Of a stretch of 64,000 nt of DNA, positions 1 through 10,500 are shown one piece after another. The stretch's first letter is position 1. Each line of letters opens with the position of its first letter. This DNA comes from Cheilinus undulatus. Taxonomy: Eukaryota > Chordata > Actinopteri > Labriformes > Labridae. The stretch lies in assembly GCF_018320785.1 (NCBI RefSeq), contig NC_054877.1, positions 26,394,329-26,458,328 of the forward strand, given 5' to 3'. The position numbers and the translations under genes are program-made. Below the pieces are notes generated by a model, which made no database searches, was not told the origin of the DNA, and worked only from the letters and a program-made list of their open reading frames with translations.

Positions 1-97
1 ACCTCAAAGCTAACAGTTCCTGAGTGTATCCTCATCTCTTTTTGTCCATCTCATAGTCCTCTTTCAGTCTCAGGTTTTGTGTTTTTTGGCATCAGCA

Positions 98-2496
98 TCA
101 CCGACGACTGGAGTCATCTATTGGGCGCCCATTGCGCCTCAGATCCCGAGCAGCAATATGCAGTGGGGGCCCACGGGAAGCTGTAAGAGTCCTCGGAGCC
201 GGAGGTGAGTCCTGGTCCTCCATAAAGCTCTCAGGACTGCCCTCAGCATCACCATCAGGCAGGCTTCCACAACTTGAGCTTGGCGACATAGTCTCCAGAA
301 GATCGTCCCTCGCCAGACCCACCACAGTGTCCTGATGCGGTCCACCCTGAGGGCCGCCCTCATGGGCCCCCACCAGCAGCCCCGTTTCCCCGTCTGTTGA
401 GCTGTCGACGTTCCTCCCTCCATCCTGGTCCTCCAGCAGGTTGGAGAGGAAGCTGATGTACTTCATAGCGAGCCGGAGGATCTCGTTTTTGCTCAGCTTC
501 TTGTCCGGGGGATGTGTTGGGATGAGTTTACGGAGCTCGGCGAACGCTCCGTTTACGTTCTGCTGCCGCCAACGTTCACGACTGTTGGTGAAGATACGGC
601 GGACAATCTTTGGCTGGCCAGCTAGCAGAGGAAAAAAGGAAAGAGGCATTGATCAGCAGCAGCAACACAAAAAGCAGAGCCGAAACAGAAAATGCAATCT
701 TTTAAATTGCAAAACAACATCAGTGCAACAGTTAACATGAAGGAGCAGCAGTAGCAGAAGAGATGCATATAGTATAGAGTATGCATTGTTTTGGAAACAA
801 ATAATTTCAATTCCTACAGAATAAAGTCAAAAAACTGTCCTCTGAAATACATGAAATTTGTCATGATAGAGCAGAAGCTAAAGAGGCTTGCAAAAATATG
901 ATACGCCATGTGCCAATGCAACATAAAAGTATGTTTGATTAAGCATGCCAAACCCCAGGATATGGTGTTAGAGGGAGACTGGCTTCTGTATCCTATATTT
1001 TATGCACTTTTTGTTTATTTAGGTATGATAAAATGCCCCACTGCAGGTACTCACATCCTCCCACCCCCAACAATGGTGTCTTCCAGGCTATTGTCGCCCT
1101 TGGAACACACCCAGTCTATCTTAATCCTTCAGCCCACTCTGCAGTAAAACCTTGGCATGGAGGCAGCAGCAGCACCCCCATCCTCCCCCCCCTGTATGTG
1201 GCAGTGAGTGGGCAGCAGTGGAAAGCATGTTTTAAACGAAATAAACCCCAAATCCGCCTACGTTCAGATTACTTTAATGGCGTGCAGGTACATGTATTTG
1301 ACACTTTTGATTAGCAGCACTTATTTATGCCTTGAATTATCATGTATTTACTCCTCCGGGTTATACACTGAAATTTTTTGCAAAGCATCTTCTGATCCCT
1401 CAGATTAGTTATAGCATAGATCCCTGCCAGTGGATGGATGACAATGGGGATGAGGAGGGGACGTTTAGGGGACTATATTGGCAGAAGGAGGACACAGCAG
1501 AAGTGCGTCTTACCATACTTATAAAGATCTAAAATGCGCCTACCCTCGTCGAGTTCAACCTCATAAGGCGCCGGGCGGCGCTTTACCCTGTTGCTGGGGT
1601 ACATGCTGTACTGCTCTGACTCCCCTCCAAGACTGTGGCAACAGAAAAGACACAAGAGGTGTACAGGTATGTGAGAAATTATTGTAGAAAACAGAACTTC
1701 CATCATTGTGTTGAAGTCTCATTGCAGCAGAAACAATCAGAGAGACACAGTCACATTCATCCTGCTGGGCTAATTCTCTCTGTTATAAATGCACTAACAG
1801 GCTAAAAATGTCAACTTAAAGCACACTGAAGCATCTCTTCAGGCTGTAGCGTCCACATCTACCTGCTTTCAAACTTTCCCTCACACTGATCATAAAAATG
1901 CACAGACATCATGCTATGATAGGATTGTTCTTCTTTGGTGTGGACGTTTACCTGTTGATGGCGGCGAGAGGCTGCGCCAGGTTGTAGAGCATGGCCCGGG
2001 CCGGGACAGGAAACGCGTTTGGGCTAAGTTGGACCATTCGAGCGTCGTCTCGTTGCGGCGGCGGCAACGGCAGCGGTGGAGGTCTGCGAAGTTCCGTGAT
2101 CGGCACCAAATGGCTCTCAGTCCTCTGCTCGAGCGCTTTTATAGCGTCCCTCCTGGAGAGCTCGATCACCGGCACTTCCCTTTTCAGGTCAAGGGCGTTG
2201 TGAGAGGCAGTTTCCTTGGCAACGCCGTTGATGATGATGCTGATGCTGGTCCCGTTGCTCGAGTTCTGCAGAGGAACGTCATCCGTCTCCTCAGCCCCCT
2301 TCAAGCGCCCTCCTCTCTCCCTCTCCTTCTCCTCCTTCTCCCCCTCCCCCTCATCCTCCTCCCCTCTCCTCGGCTCCTCGTGCTCCTTGCATCCGTTTTG
2401 TCTGGTGATGATGATGGAGGAGTCCTCGCGCTTTCCAGGACCGGACTGGGCACCGGGACTGCCGGGACGGAGCTCCGGCTGCCGTTTTTCCATCAT
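98..2496 (-). CDS. tal1: TAL1/SCL bHLH transcription factor, three coding exons
   Basis: Coding exons on the minus strand are 2496-1952, 1632-1544 and 621-98; splice sites are GT-AG and phases join to 385 residues. TAL1 is a tissue-specific bHLH protein that binds E-boxes as a heterodimer with E-proteins, within LMO2/LDB1/GATA complexes, in blood and endothelial precursors. Visible: the N-terminal block NGVAKET...[10 protein letters not shown], the block [32 protein letters not shown], and the bHLH from about residue 218 ([18 protein letters not shown], then [20 protein letters not shown]). [19 protein letters not shown] motif lies in the tail. It is longer than the roughly 325-330 residues I recall for zebrafish and human, partly because of a charged Glu/Arg-rich stretch near residues 36-65. 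The start chosen is the first of two adjacent Met codons. The 3' UTR runs out of the window. Confidence 0.95.
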
Positions 2497-3776
2497 TTTT
2501 ACACCGTCACCACGCGCTCGAGTCCACTAGGTCCTAAATAGGATTATTACGTCAATATTTTATCATCAGCAAATTGGAAACATAATAAAGATATTGGCTC
2601 GTGCAATATAGAATAAAAACATCCCCTTATTATTGTTATTATAAATATAATAAAGATATTAATTTAGCTGTCATTATTTGTAAAAAAAAAAAAAAAAAAA
2701 AACTGCACACTTCTTACAAAACAAAGAAAAATAAATAAATACAGGAAACTATCTTCTTTTTTTCCTCGTTTTTTAGATACATATAGAATTAATTAACATA
2801 TAATTTAGAAAATGAGTGCAGACGTTTTTTTTTTCAGTGATATGACTGCCAAATTAACACAGCTACTTTAATCGATGGTACTAGGCATTTAATGATTTTT
2901 ATAAAGAATTGAAGGTTTGTCAGAAAATTAAATATGATAAATTCTTCTATGGTTTTCCGATTTTTTTCCCCCTCACCTCTAAAAACATTAGCCTGCTAGT
3001 CTACAAATAACATATTTGGACCTAAATCTATTTTATAATGTCTCTCGTTTACAGAGCGCTTATCTTCTGCCTCCATTAATGTTTTTTTTTCTTTCTTTCT
3101 ATGAATCTCTTATCTAACGCTCGCTTGGCCTTCAGCACCGTTTATACCGTTAAGCGTGACTATAACCCACGTTTTGGACTCACTCTGAACCATTTATTTT
3201 TCTAAGTAACTGCTTTTAATTTTAAATGATCGTCTTATTCAGAAACTGTGGATGCCAGCACTACGAAATGAGCGCTCATTCTCTGTCGACATAAAATCCT
3301 GCCTTCAGCAAAATCCAGAAATAACCGCGTAGAAGAAGAAAAACAGCCGTTTTGGGGATTTTTTTTTGCAGATAGTAGTAAATATTGTGATGTTTTTTTA
3401 GTTGTTTTTATCGAGATGTAGGCCGTGGAGCTGCTGTTTATTATCGATCATCAAAGGCTTGTCAAAATGAACACAATGATTGACGCTTTGTGCTCCTTTA
3501 ATTCCATAATCGACATTAGAATATTATAATAAACGAATAAGAGACCGCTAATGAAAAAGCGAACTCTAATTTCTGGGAATTCTCTCTAATAGGCCTAGCA
3601 TCCGTTATGACATCCCGTTCAGCCTCAGCCATCCGATCGGACAATAGCAGAAAATATAGGCTAAATATTTCGCTCATAACACCAATAAAATCCAGACGAG
3701 AGCAATCCAATTAGCGCCTTTAGAAACAACAAATATGGCGGTTTAAATAAAGATACGTTATTTTTTTTGTACTCAC

Positions 3777-3977
3777 CGTTCCAGTCGTGTTGTTGATGTT
3801 ACTGTGTAAGTGGAGCCATTTTGTGAGTGGGTCATCCATGTCTGAGGTTTTTCTTTTTTTTTTTTTTCCTCTGCCAGTTGTGGAGCAGTGTGTGTATATG
3901 TGAGTGTGTATAGTGCTGTGTGTGTGTGTAGCTGAGTTATTCCTCGCCGCATCCAGCGCGCGCTCCCTCAGTATGGG
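3777..3977 (-). other. tal1: Probable non-coding first exon of tal1
   Basis: A strong donor (exon...AACG, then GTGAGTAC) ends this exon at 3777. A matching acceptor lies close to 2533, just upstream of the tal1 start codon. The 5' edge near 3977 is inferred from the GATA pair upstream, not seen directly. The exon is purine- and CA-rich and carries an upstream ATG at 3839-3837 with good context that would read across the splice to a stop before the tal1 start. It corresponds in position to the non-coding first exon of mammalian TAL1. Confidence 0.55.
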
Positions 3978-4009
3978 GAGCGGAACACAGGCCGCAATGT
4001 GGCCGAGAG

Positions 4010-4048
4010 AGATAAGCGCACGGCAGCGGCCTCTTCATTCCCGATAAG
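4010..4048 (-). promoter_or_regulatory. tal1: Paired GATA sites of the tal1 promoter
   Basis: GATAAG occurs at 4011-4016 and again at 4043-4048 on the plus strand, 32 bp start to start, in GC-rich sequence about 240 bp upstream of the donor of the non-coding exon. The mammalian TAL1 promoter 1a is known for two GATA sites about 32 bp apart just upstream of its start. The matching spacing suggests the same promoter design. Confidence 0.55.
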
Positions 4049-4306
4049 CTCCTAAACCCATTATTTATGAAATGATTCATTATTATTTGGCTGTCGTGGG
4101 CTATATAGGCTTGTGGAGGGCAAAGCATTAAAAAAAAAAGCAAACAGGCACAGCGTAACGGCCTGTAACAACGTCAGGTAGTGTAGTATTGTAGCCTGTG
4201 CTTTAGTTGAGGTGTTTTAATTTTTTTTGATTAAAGAAACAAAAGCTCAGGTTAAGCTTTTGACCTTTTTATATTTCCAACAGAGCCCTTTTTGCTAAGC
4301 CTATTT

Positions 4307-4332
4307 ATCCAATGGGAGATAAGTGGAGATAG
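4307..4332. promoter_or_regulatory. Upstream CCAAT and double GATA motif cluster
   Basis: A CCAAT pentamer is followed closely by GATAAG (4318-4323) and GATAGA, about 300 bp upstream of the proximal GATA pair. It is a candidate regulatory element of tal1. Motif presence is seen; function is inferred. Confidence 0.3.
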
Positions 4333-4638
4333 AGGGTCGTCTGTCTTTTCCTTTGTTTTTTATCCTAAAAAGAGTAGGCCTATAGCTCTCTGTTTTCATT
4401 TTCTGTGCCCTGAGGCTGCACGTGCGACTGATACAATGCACGGCTGAACCGACGAGGGTGTAATTATCATAACGATACCTTAATAAAAGGCTTCAATTCT
4501 TTAGCCTATTGATTGATTGATTAATTAAAAAGGATGAATCAAAAAAAAAAATGTACTGTTGCGTGTCATTGCTGGTGTTTGTGGCCTCCCATGGCCGGCG
4601 GTTCCCCTGGGTCCGTGGGGAGGCATCATGGCTGCGGG

Positions 4639-4677
4639 AGATAAAAGCGCGTGAGCTCCTGGGCGCATCAGATAAAA
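4639..4677. promoter_or_regulatory. Distal GATA motifs in a GC-rich block
   Basis: Two AGATAAAAG motifs, near 4639 and 4670, lie in a GC-rich island (roughly 4560-4710) that stands out from AT-rich surroundings. It is a possible upstream enhancer or alternative promoter of tal1. No coding ORF here resembles a known protein. Confidence 0.3.
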
Positions 4678-4719
4678 GAGGAGCGCGCTATCAGCGCACG
4701 CGCAGGACAGTTGGAAATG

Positions 4720-5390
4720 TAGCAGGTAGCCTACATCCTAATAACGGATGTTTCACACCTTTTTTTATGCTCTTTAAGAAAAATACGTTTGAATTTATTT
4801 AATGCCCTAATGAGGGCGTATTTTAGATAGACATATGACCAGATAGGTAGACTGTTAAATAACATTTTTCTTCCTTAAGCCTTTATTATTTCAAAGGAAA
4901 AGGTAACGAGCTACATAGGCTACTCAGCTCAGTCACGACATTTTAACAGACCTGTTGAGGCAGAGTCACGACCAACATCCTCCATCCTGTTCTTAACAAC
5001 CCCACAGCCTCTCATGATCTCCCTCTTACAATCTCACAATCTCTTTTAACCTTTTTAGCATATAAGGACACCACAGTAGTTCATTTCTACTTCAAATTAA
5101 CAGTCTAAGCTATATTTTTGATCGTATCTGTCTGTAGGTTGGTGCACTTTAACCATTTAATGGAAATTAGTGTGATTGGAAATATCTGACACTGTAGTGT
5201 ACACTATGTGAAATTATAGTCAAACAATTATACACTCATCTCAGGATATTATCACAATACTGGCTTAAACAAATTAAAATTTGATTTAGTACACTTTTAT
5301 ATTTTTTACAAACATATAAGGATGAAGTAATTTTATGGAAAAACAAATATTTCCTTCTGATTGTATATATCTGTTGTTGAAAATCCCCCC
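4720..5390. other. Intergenic, nothing recognised
   Basis: AT-rich sequence between the tal1 upstream region and the first repeat fragment. No long ORF, RNA gene or terminal repeats seen. Confidence 0.5.
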
Positions 5391-5394
5391 AAAT

Positions 5395-5480
5395 ATGATA
5401 ATGTTGATAATAAATGTATTGATATAGCACCTTCAAAAACTGGTGTTTACAAAGAGCTTTAGGAAAAGGCATAACATTAG
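5395..5480 (-). repeat. Small LINE-tail-like fragment
   Basis: The stretch resembles the common fish motif 'tatatagcaccttcaaaa...gtttacaaagagcttt' found near LINE 3' ends. Only this short piece is recognisable. Confidence 0.3.
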
Positions 5481-5925
5481 GGATTAATGAAATACACATC
5501 AACAATCGAACTAGTTTTATTGTTCATATGTAAAATTTTATACTTTTCAAGGTTAATACCTGTAAGTAAGAAATACATTTCTTTTCTTTTAAAACAAAGG
5601 AAAACTAATAAGTTCTGCTGCTTCCCAACCGAAGTCAAACAAGAGAGGAGAAAAAAACGCATAGCCCCCTCTGCTGGCTGAAAATAAGTATTGTTATGAA
5701 CATTTTTGTTCAAATTGTTTTAAATGGTCCATTTTTTTTTATCCATTTTCATTGTGGCTGTCTATTCTTTTTAAATTTTCAGTTAATCCAAGAAATTCTG
5801 GAGTTAATATCTCCCTTTTTGTCATGTTTTAAAATTCCACTCTCCTGCATTTGAAAAGGAAAAAGGGATCAGGAAAATTGAAATGTTTGACAACACATTG
5901 GTGCAGATAATTCATGAGAAATCAA

Positions 5926-6242
5926 AGGGGCAGTGTGTAATATTTAGATTATTAGCTTTAGTGGAAAGAATGCCCATCTAAATCAGTGTTTAATCATCTG
6001 AATATACAAAATTGTTTTATATTTAACTTAGAATAAGCCATGGGTAGGGAGGGTCCCCTCCATGGTGTCCACCATCTTGGATTTTTACATCTTGTACATA
6101 CCCCAGACTGGAGCAAATAACAGAAATCCATCTTTTTTTAAAATTCAACTGTTTGTCACAGTTACTATCAGAAGTGAGCGTTGCAATCTAGACTCAGTTT
6201 GATGTTGCTAATATTCCCCAGTTCTACACATTGCACCTTTAA
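5926..6242. mobile_element. MITE with AAAGGTGCAATGTGTA-type ends
   Basis: The left end (AAAGGGGCAGTGTGTAAT) and the reverse complement of the right end (TTAAAGGTGCAATGTGTAGA) form imperfect terminal inverted repeats about 315 bp apart. The inside is non-coding. This is a non-autonomous DNA transposon; the TTAA at the right end hints at a piggyBac-like target, but the superfamily is not settled. Confidence 0.6.
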
Positions 6243-6469
6243 AGTGCAATATACTTATTTTACATCACTATTGCTGCAGGGAGATGTTTCTGCGACTAAC
6301 CCAAAGTGTGCTGAAAGGGACAAAAACGTATCTGACTGATCACAGTTTTTAAAAAAATCAATGCATAAATATGGACTTTAATTCAACATAATTAATGCAT
6401 TAATAATGGCAGCCCCTGTTTTTTGATAGCATTCAATCTCCATTTGAAACAATTGCAAGGTTTTTTTGT

Positions 6470-6690
6470 CTGTCATCTTCTCTATACTTACCTTTATCTG
6501 TTTTTATTAGTTTGTTAAATGTGTTTTTATGGTTTCAGTTGCTTCAAAGTTTTTGGATATTTTATGGTGTTTTTATTCCCACCGTGGTTTTATGTTTTTA
6601 AGTTATTAGTTACTGTGTAGCATTTTGGTAAATGTAATGTTTTTCAAATGTGCTAAATAAATAAAGTGGATTGGACTGGATTGATAAATG
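6470..6690 (+). repeat. 5'-truncated LINE 3' tail
   Basis: The sequence ends in GTGCTAAATAAATAAAGT followed by short GGATTGGACTGGATTG near-repeats, the usual shape of a fish LINE tail. No reverse transcriptase coding remains. Confidence 0.45.
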
Positions 6691-7500
6691 AGCATAATCA
6701 AAGAATGTGATACATTCAAAAAATAAAAGTTTGACAAAATATATTATTTTATTTATATAAGCAAGTGTCAGCTTCATAAAGCATTAGATGATAACAGCAC
6801 AGGGCAAATGAGAGGATTTTAAAAAGCCCTAGGGCTACATGATTCATTAGTAAAGAGGGTGAATTAATTGATGTTCTTGTTCACAAATAACTAATGTTAT
6901 AGAAGGATATCTTCTTTCTTTTTTATTTAAATTTCATGCAATATTAATTGCTGTTGCCTTTGTGCAGAAGGTTTCAAGAGCATCAAGAAATTTACCTTAC
7001 ACAAAGCAATCATTATAATCAATCAGCCTGATTAAAAGGAACAGAAGAAGACATTGTAGATCACTTCACTAAGCAAACACGCTGTTACACTATTACACTT
7101 AAAGTGTTCTGATGGATTACTAACGCCTAAATAAAATCCACAACCCTTATAAAGGGAGAGTTTCAAAAGAACTCAAATATAAAGTCAAATTCAGCTACAT
7201 TATTTATGAAACTATATTTAATCTATTCATTCAAACGTGATCCAAAATTATTCATAGAAACAAGCCATGCTGGACTGGAATCAGATTGTCTTTGAATCAC
7301 TAAAATAGCAATATCTATTGTAAAATACACATTCTAACTAGCCTGTCTGTTAATTTATTTGTAATCCATGCCATGTTGTTTAACATGGATTTGCACAAAA
7401 ATAATTTTAACTCATAAGCCTGATGTCCTATGCTGGTATTAAAAACATGAAACTGCAGTACAACACTGACTCAAATCTGCCACAGGGTTTGCAGTAGTGA
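6691..7500. other. 3' flank of the KIAA1614-like gene
   Basis: AT-rich non-coding sequence. A poly(A) signal in the minus sense (AATAAA at 7359-7354) lies about 180 bp past the stop codon of the KIAA1614-like gene and is a candidate 3' end. Nothing else recognised. Confidence 0.4.
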
Positions 7501-7540
7501 ATATTCTATCCATGGGTCAGAGTCATGTCTCTCCTCCCAG

Positions 7541-10500
7541 TCAGCGCTGAATGCGTCGGGCCGGCATGATCCGAATAGAAGCTGTGCTCTCCCGAGTCAT
7601 GAGTCGTGTCACCTGGTCCAGACTAAGGCCAGCCACCACCTCTCCATTCACCTGCAGAATTTCATCACCAATGCTGAGGAGACCGATGTAGGGACCCTCC
7701 CCACTACCGTCCCCCACTTTCTCCACATAAACGCCTGAGAAGGAAACAATGAGAGGGGAAGAAAGGGGAAACTGAAGTGAGGGAATGGCTTGATGGGGCA
7801 ATAATATGTTGTATAGGAAGGAGAACTGACCACACATTTTGATTCTATCCCATTTTTCTCTTTTATTTCCTTTTATTTTCAATATGCATCTAATTTAAAA
7901 GAAAGAGCAGAACAGCAGTAAACCACAAAACTAAAAACCCTATATTTGACACAGTAAAAGGAGATGTTGATTGAAAGAGTTACCTGTGTCTGGTCGACCT
8001 TTGCCTCTTGAAATGACAAAACCAAATGGCCCATTTGGGGGTCTGACTAGCTCAAGGAGGAGGGTCCCATCAGAGAATGCCTGGGTGACCCGGCCAACTG
8101 GACGCACCACTCTGGAGGTAAGTACATCCTCAACACTCAGGGCTCTGTGAAGCTCAATCTGAGGGCTGTCTGGGCTGTAATAAGACAAATTGAGCTCCAA
8201 TGATTATCATGTTTATTCCTCCCTATGTGAGTTTCTTTCAGCTTCATTTTTCTCTGCCTACCTGGGCGCCAGGCCATATGGTATCTGCACCTCTCCCAGT
8301 ATTGTTGAACGTTCTGTTCTTCTTTCCAAGCTCTGCACAGATGAGGCTTTACGCAATTGGGCCAGTGGCAGCACCTAGTGGCAAATCAACAGCACTGTAT
8401 CAAATTATATTTTCCATATTGGCAAAATTCATCAGATCAGCCCTTGGAATTGGAGCCTTTTTGCTCTGTCATCCCCAGAACTAATAAATGTGTGTTTGGC
8501 ACAACATAAACGAACACATTATGCCAACATAGGCTGCATTTGGCTGGCAGGGAAAGTTGTTTACATCTGCTTAGTGTACTCTAACAGCTGCCAAGAGGAC
8601 AAAAAGGACAGAAAGTGGAAGGAAACAACCAGGAATGCATTTTTGTGCTCCCAGAGTCAGGCACGATTCGCAATACTTCAAAGCCTCAACTGGTCCACTG
8701 TGGTAAATAAGTAATGAATGCTACTTCAAAGCATAACTGGAAGTTTAAAGACATGTAAATAAGGTTTCCTCTCCCTACGGCCTACTTTTTAAAGGTAAAA
8801 ATCGCATCTATTTGATGTTTGCTGTTGATGTTTACATGAAAGTAAACAGAAGACAATGGCAGGGCTGCACAGCAGTCCTTGAATGTAACACAGTGTGGAA
8901 AAAGGTTCTTACTGGGTGCAGGGTTTGCAGTGAGGGTGTCCTCTGTATGCGGCTGGAAGGAGGTTTTCTGCGGGTGGGGCTTGGGGAAGCAGAGCTGGCC
9001 CGAGGGGCAGCGGGTAAACTGAGCTGCTCCATGCTGCTGGAGCGACCTCCTTTAACAAGTCTGCCAACACTGTTCAGACCGATAGAGGAAAAGAAGCGAC
9101 GCAGGAACAGCCTCGGCCGTCCATCCACTTTTCTGTACGGTAAAATAATGGTGATCTTCTTATTAGGCAGTAACAAAGACTCACAATGCTTTACTTAAGA
9201 TATATTTGCAACCTCAACTATTCTATCAAGCAGTAAACAATGACCTTTTGTTCAAGAGAAACTGTTAAAAGAAACATTTTGTTAATCATGTTGCTGTGAA
9301 ACCCTAAAAGGGAAAACTTTCTACTACCAGCAGAGGGCAGGATTGTCCTGTTTCTAGGATATTTAGAACAACATCCTGTGGAGTGTTTCTATTCTGTCTT
9401 ACTTTACCTGGACCCATCACAGTTCTCCTCTGATACCGCCTCAGCTTTCAGGTGTTCTGCTCTCAACAGCTCGGCTCTGAGGTCCTCAGCCCGAGACAGA
9501 GCCAGGCCACGCAGGACAGGGCGACACTCAGGACCAGAGGCTGGATCTCCACTCACACCTGTTGGTAGATACACTCAGCTGTGTCAAAGAATTCTAAATA
9601 GTCTATTCAATTTATTTTATTTCTCTTCTCCATTCAGCTAATTTCTTCATTCTCCTGTTCTGTTATGCTTACTTTAGTACAGAATCACATGAATGCATAC
9701 TGAGAAGGCCTTAGATGCACCATGGATGTTTTACTCTTACTGATTTCATAAATCAATCAGGTCACTACATAGAATATGGCTTTTTTGACCAAAAAAACCC
9801 CCAAAAATTACCTTTTTAATGTCAAAGTGACAACAGATTTCTACAAAGTAATGTCAATTAAATAAAAATACGTAATGTAACATTAGTGACTGCAGAAATC
9901 TTCCCACCCTTCAAGTCAGTGTTTAGTAGAGTCACCTTTGGCTGTAATCACAGCACTGAGTCTGTGTGGATAGGTCTCAGTCAGGCTTGCACTTCTGTAC
10001 ACTGCAATTTTACTCCATTCTTCTTTGAAAAACTGCTCAAGCTTTTCAAGTCTAGCCACATATTCTCTATTGGATTGAGGTCTGGGCTGTGATTTGGCCA
10101 CTCCAGAACATTCACCTTGTTGTCTTTAAATCATTTCTGTGTAGCTTCTGCTGTATGCTTTGGGATATTGTCTTACTAAAAAATAAATCTTGTCCCAAGC
10201 TGTAGTTCTCTTGCAAACTGAAAGGGATAGTCCTCCGGGATTTTCTTATGTTTCGCTGTCTTCATTTTAACACAAGCCTTCTAGGGCCAGCTACTGAGAA
10301 GTTTCACTGCAGCATGATGCTGCCACCACCGTGCTTCACAGTGGGTATAGTATGTTTGTGATGATGTGCAGTGTTTGTTGTCCACCAAACATAGCATCTT
10401 TTCTGATGGACAAAAAGCACCATTTTGGTCTCATCAAACAAAAGAACTTTCTTCCACTTGGCCGTGGCGTCTTCCCCATGCCTTTTGTTGAATTCTAGTG

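Noticed and set aside
2029-2541. 170-codon plus-strand open frame
   Set aside because: Antisense to the first coding exon of tal1, with low-complexity Leu/Pro content.
8812-9198. 128-codon plus-strand open frame
   Set aside because: It lies antisense over a KIAA1614-like exon with good splice sites; a frame shadow.
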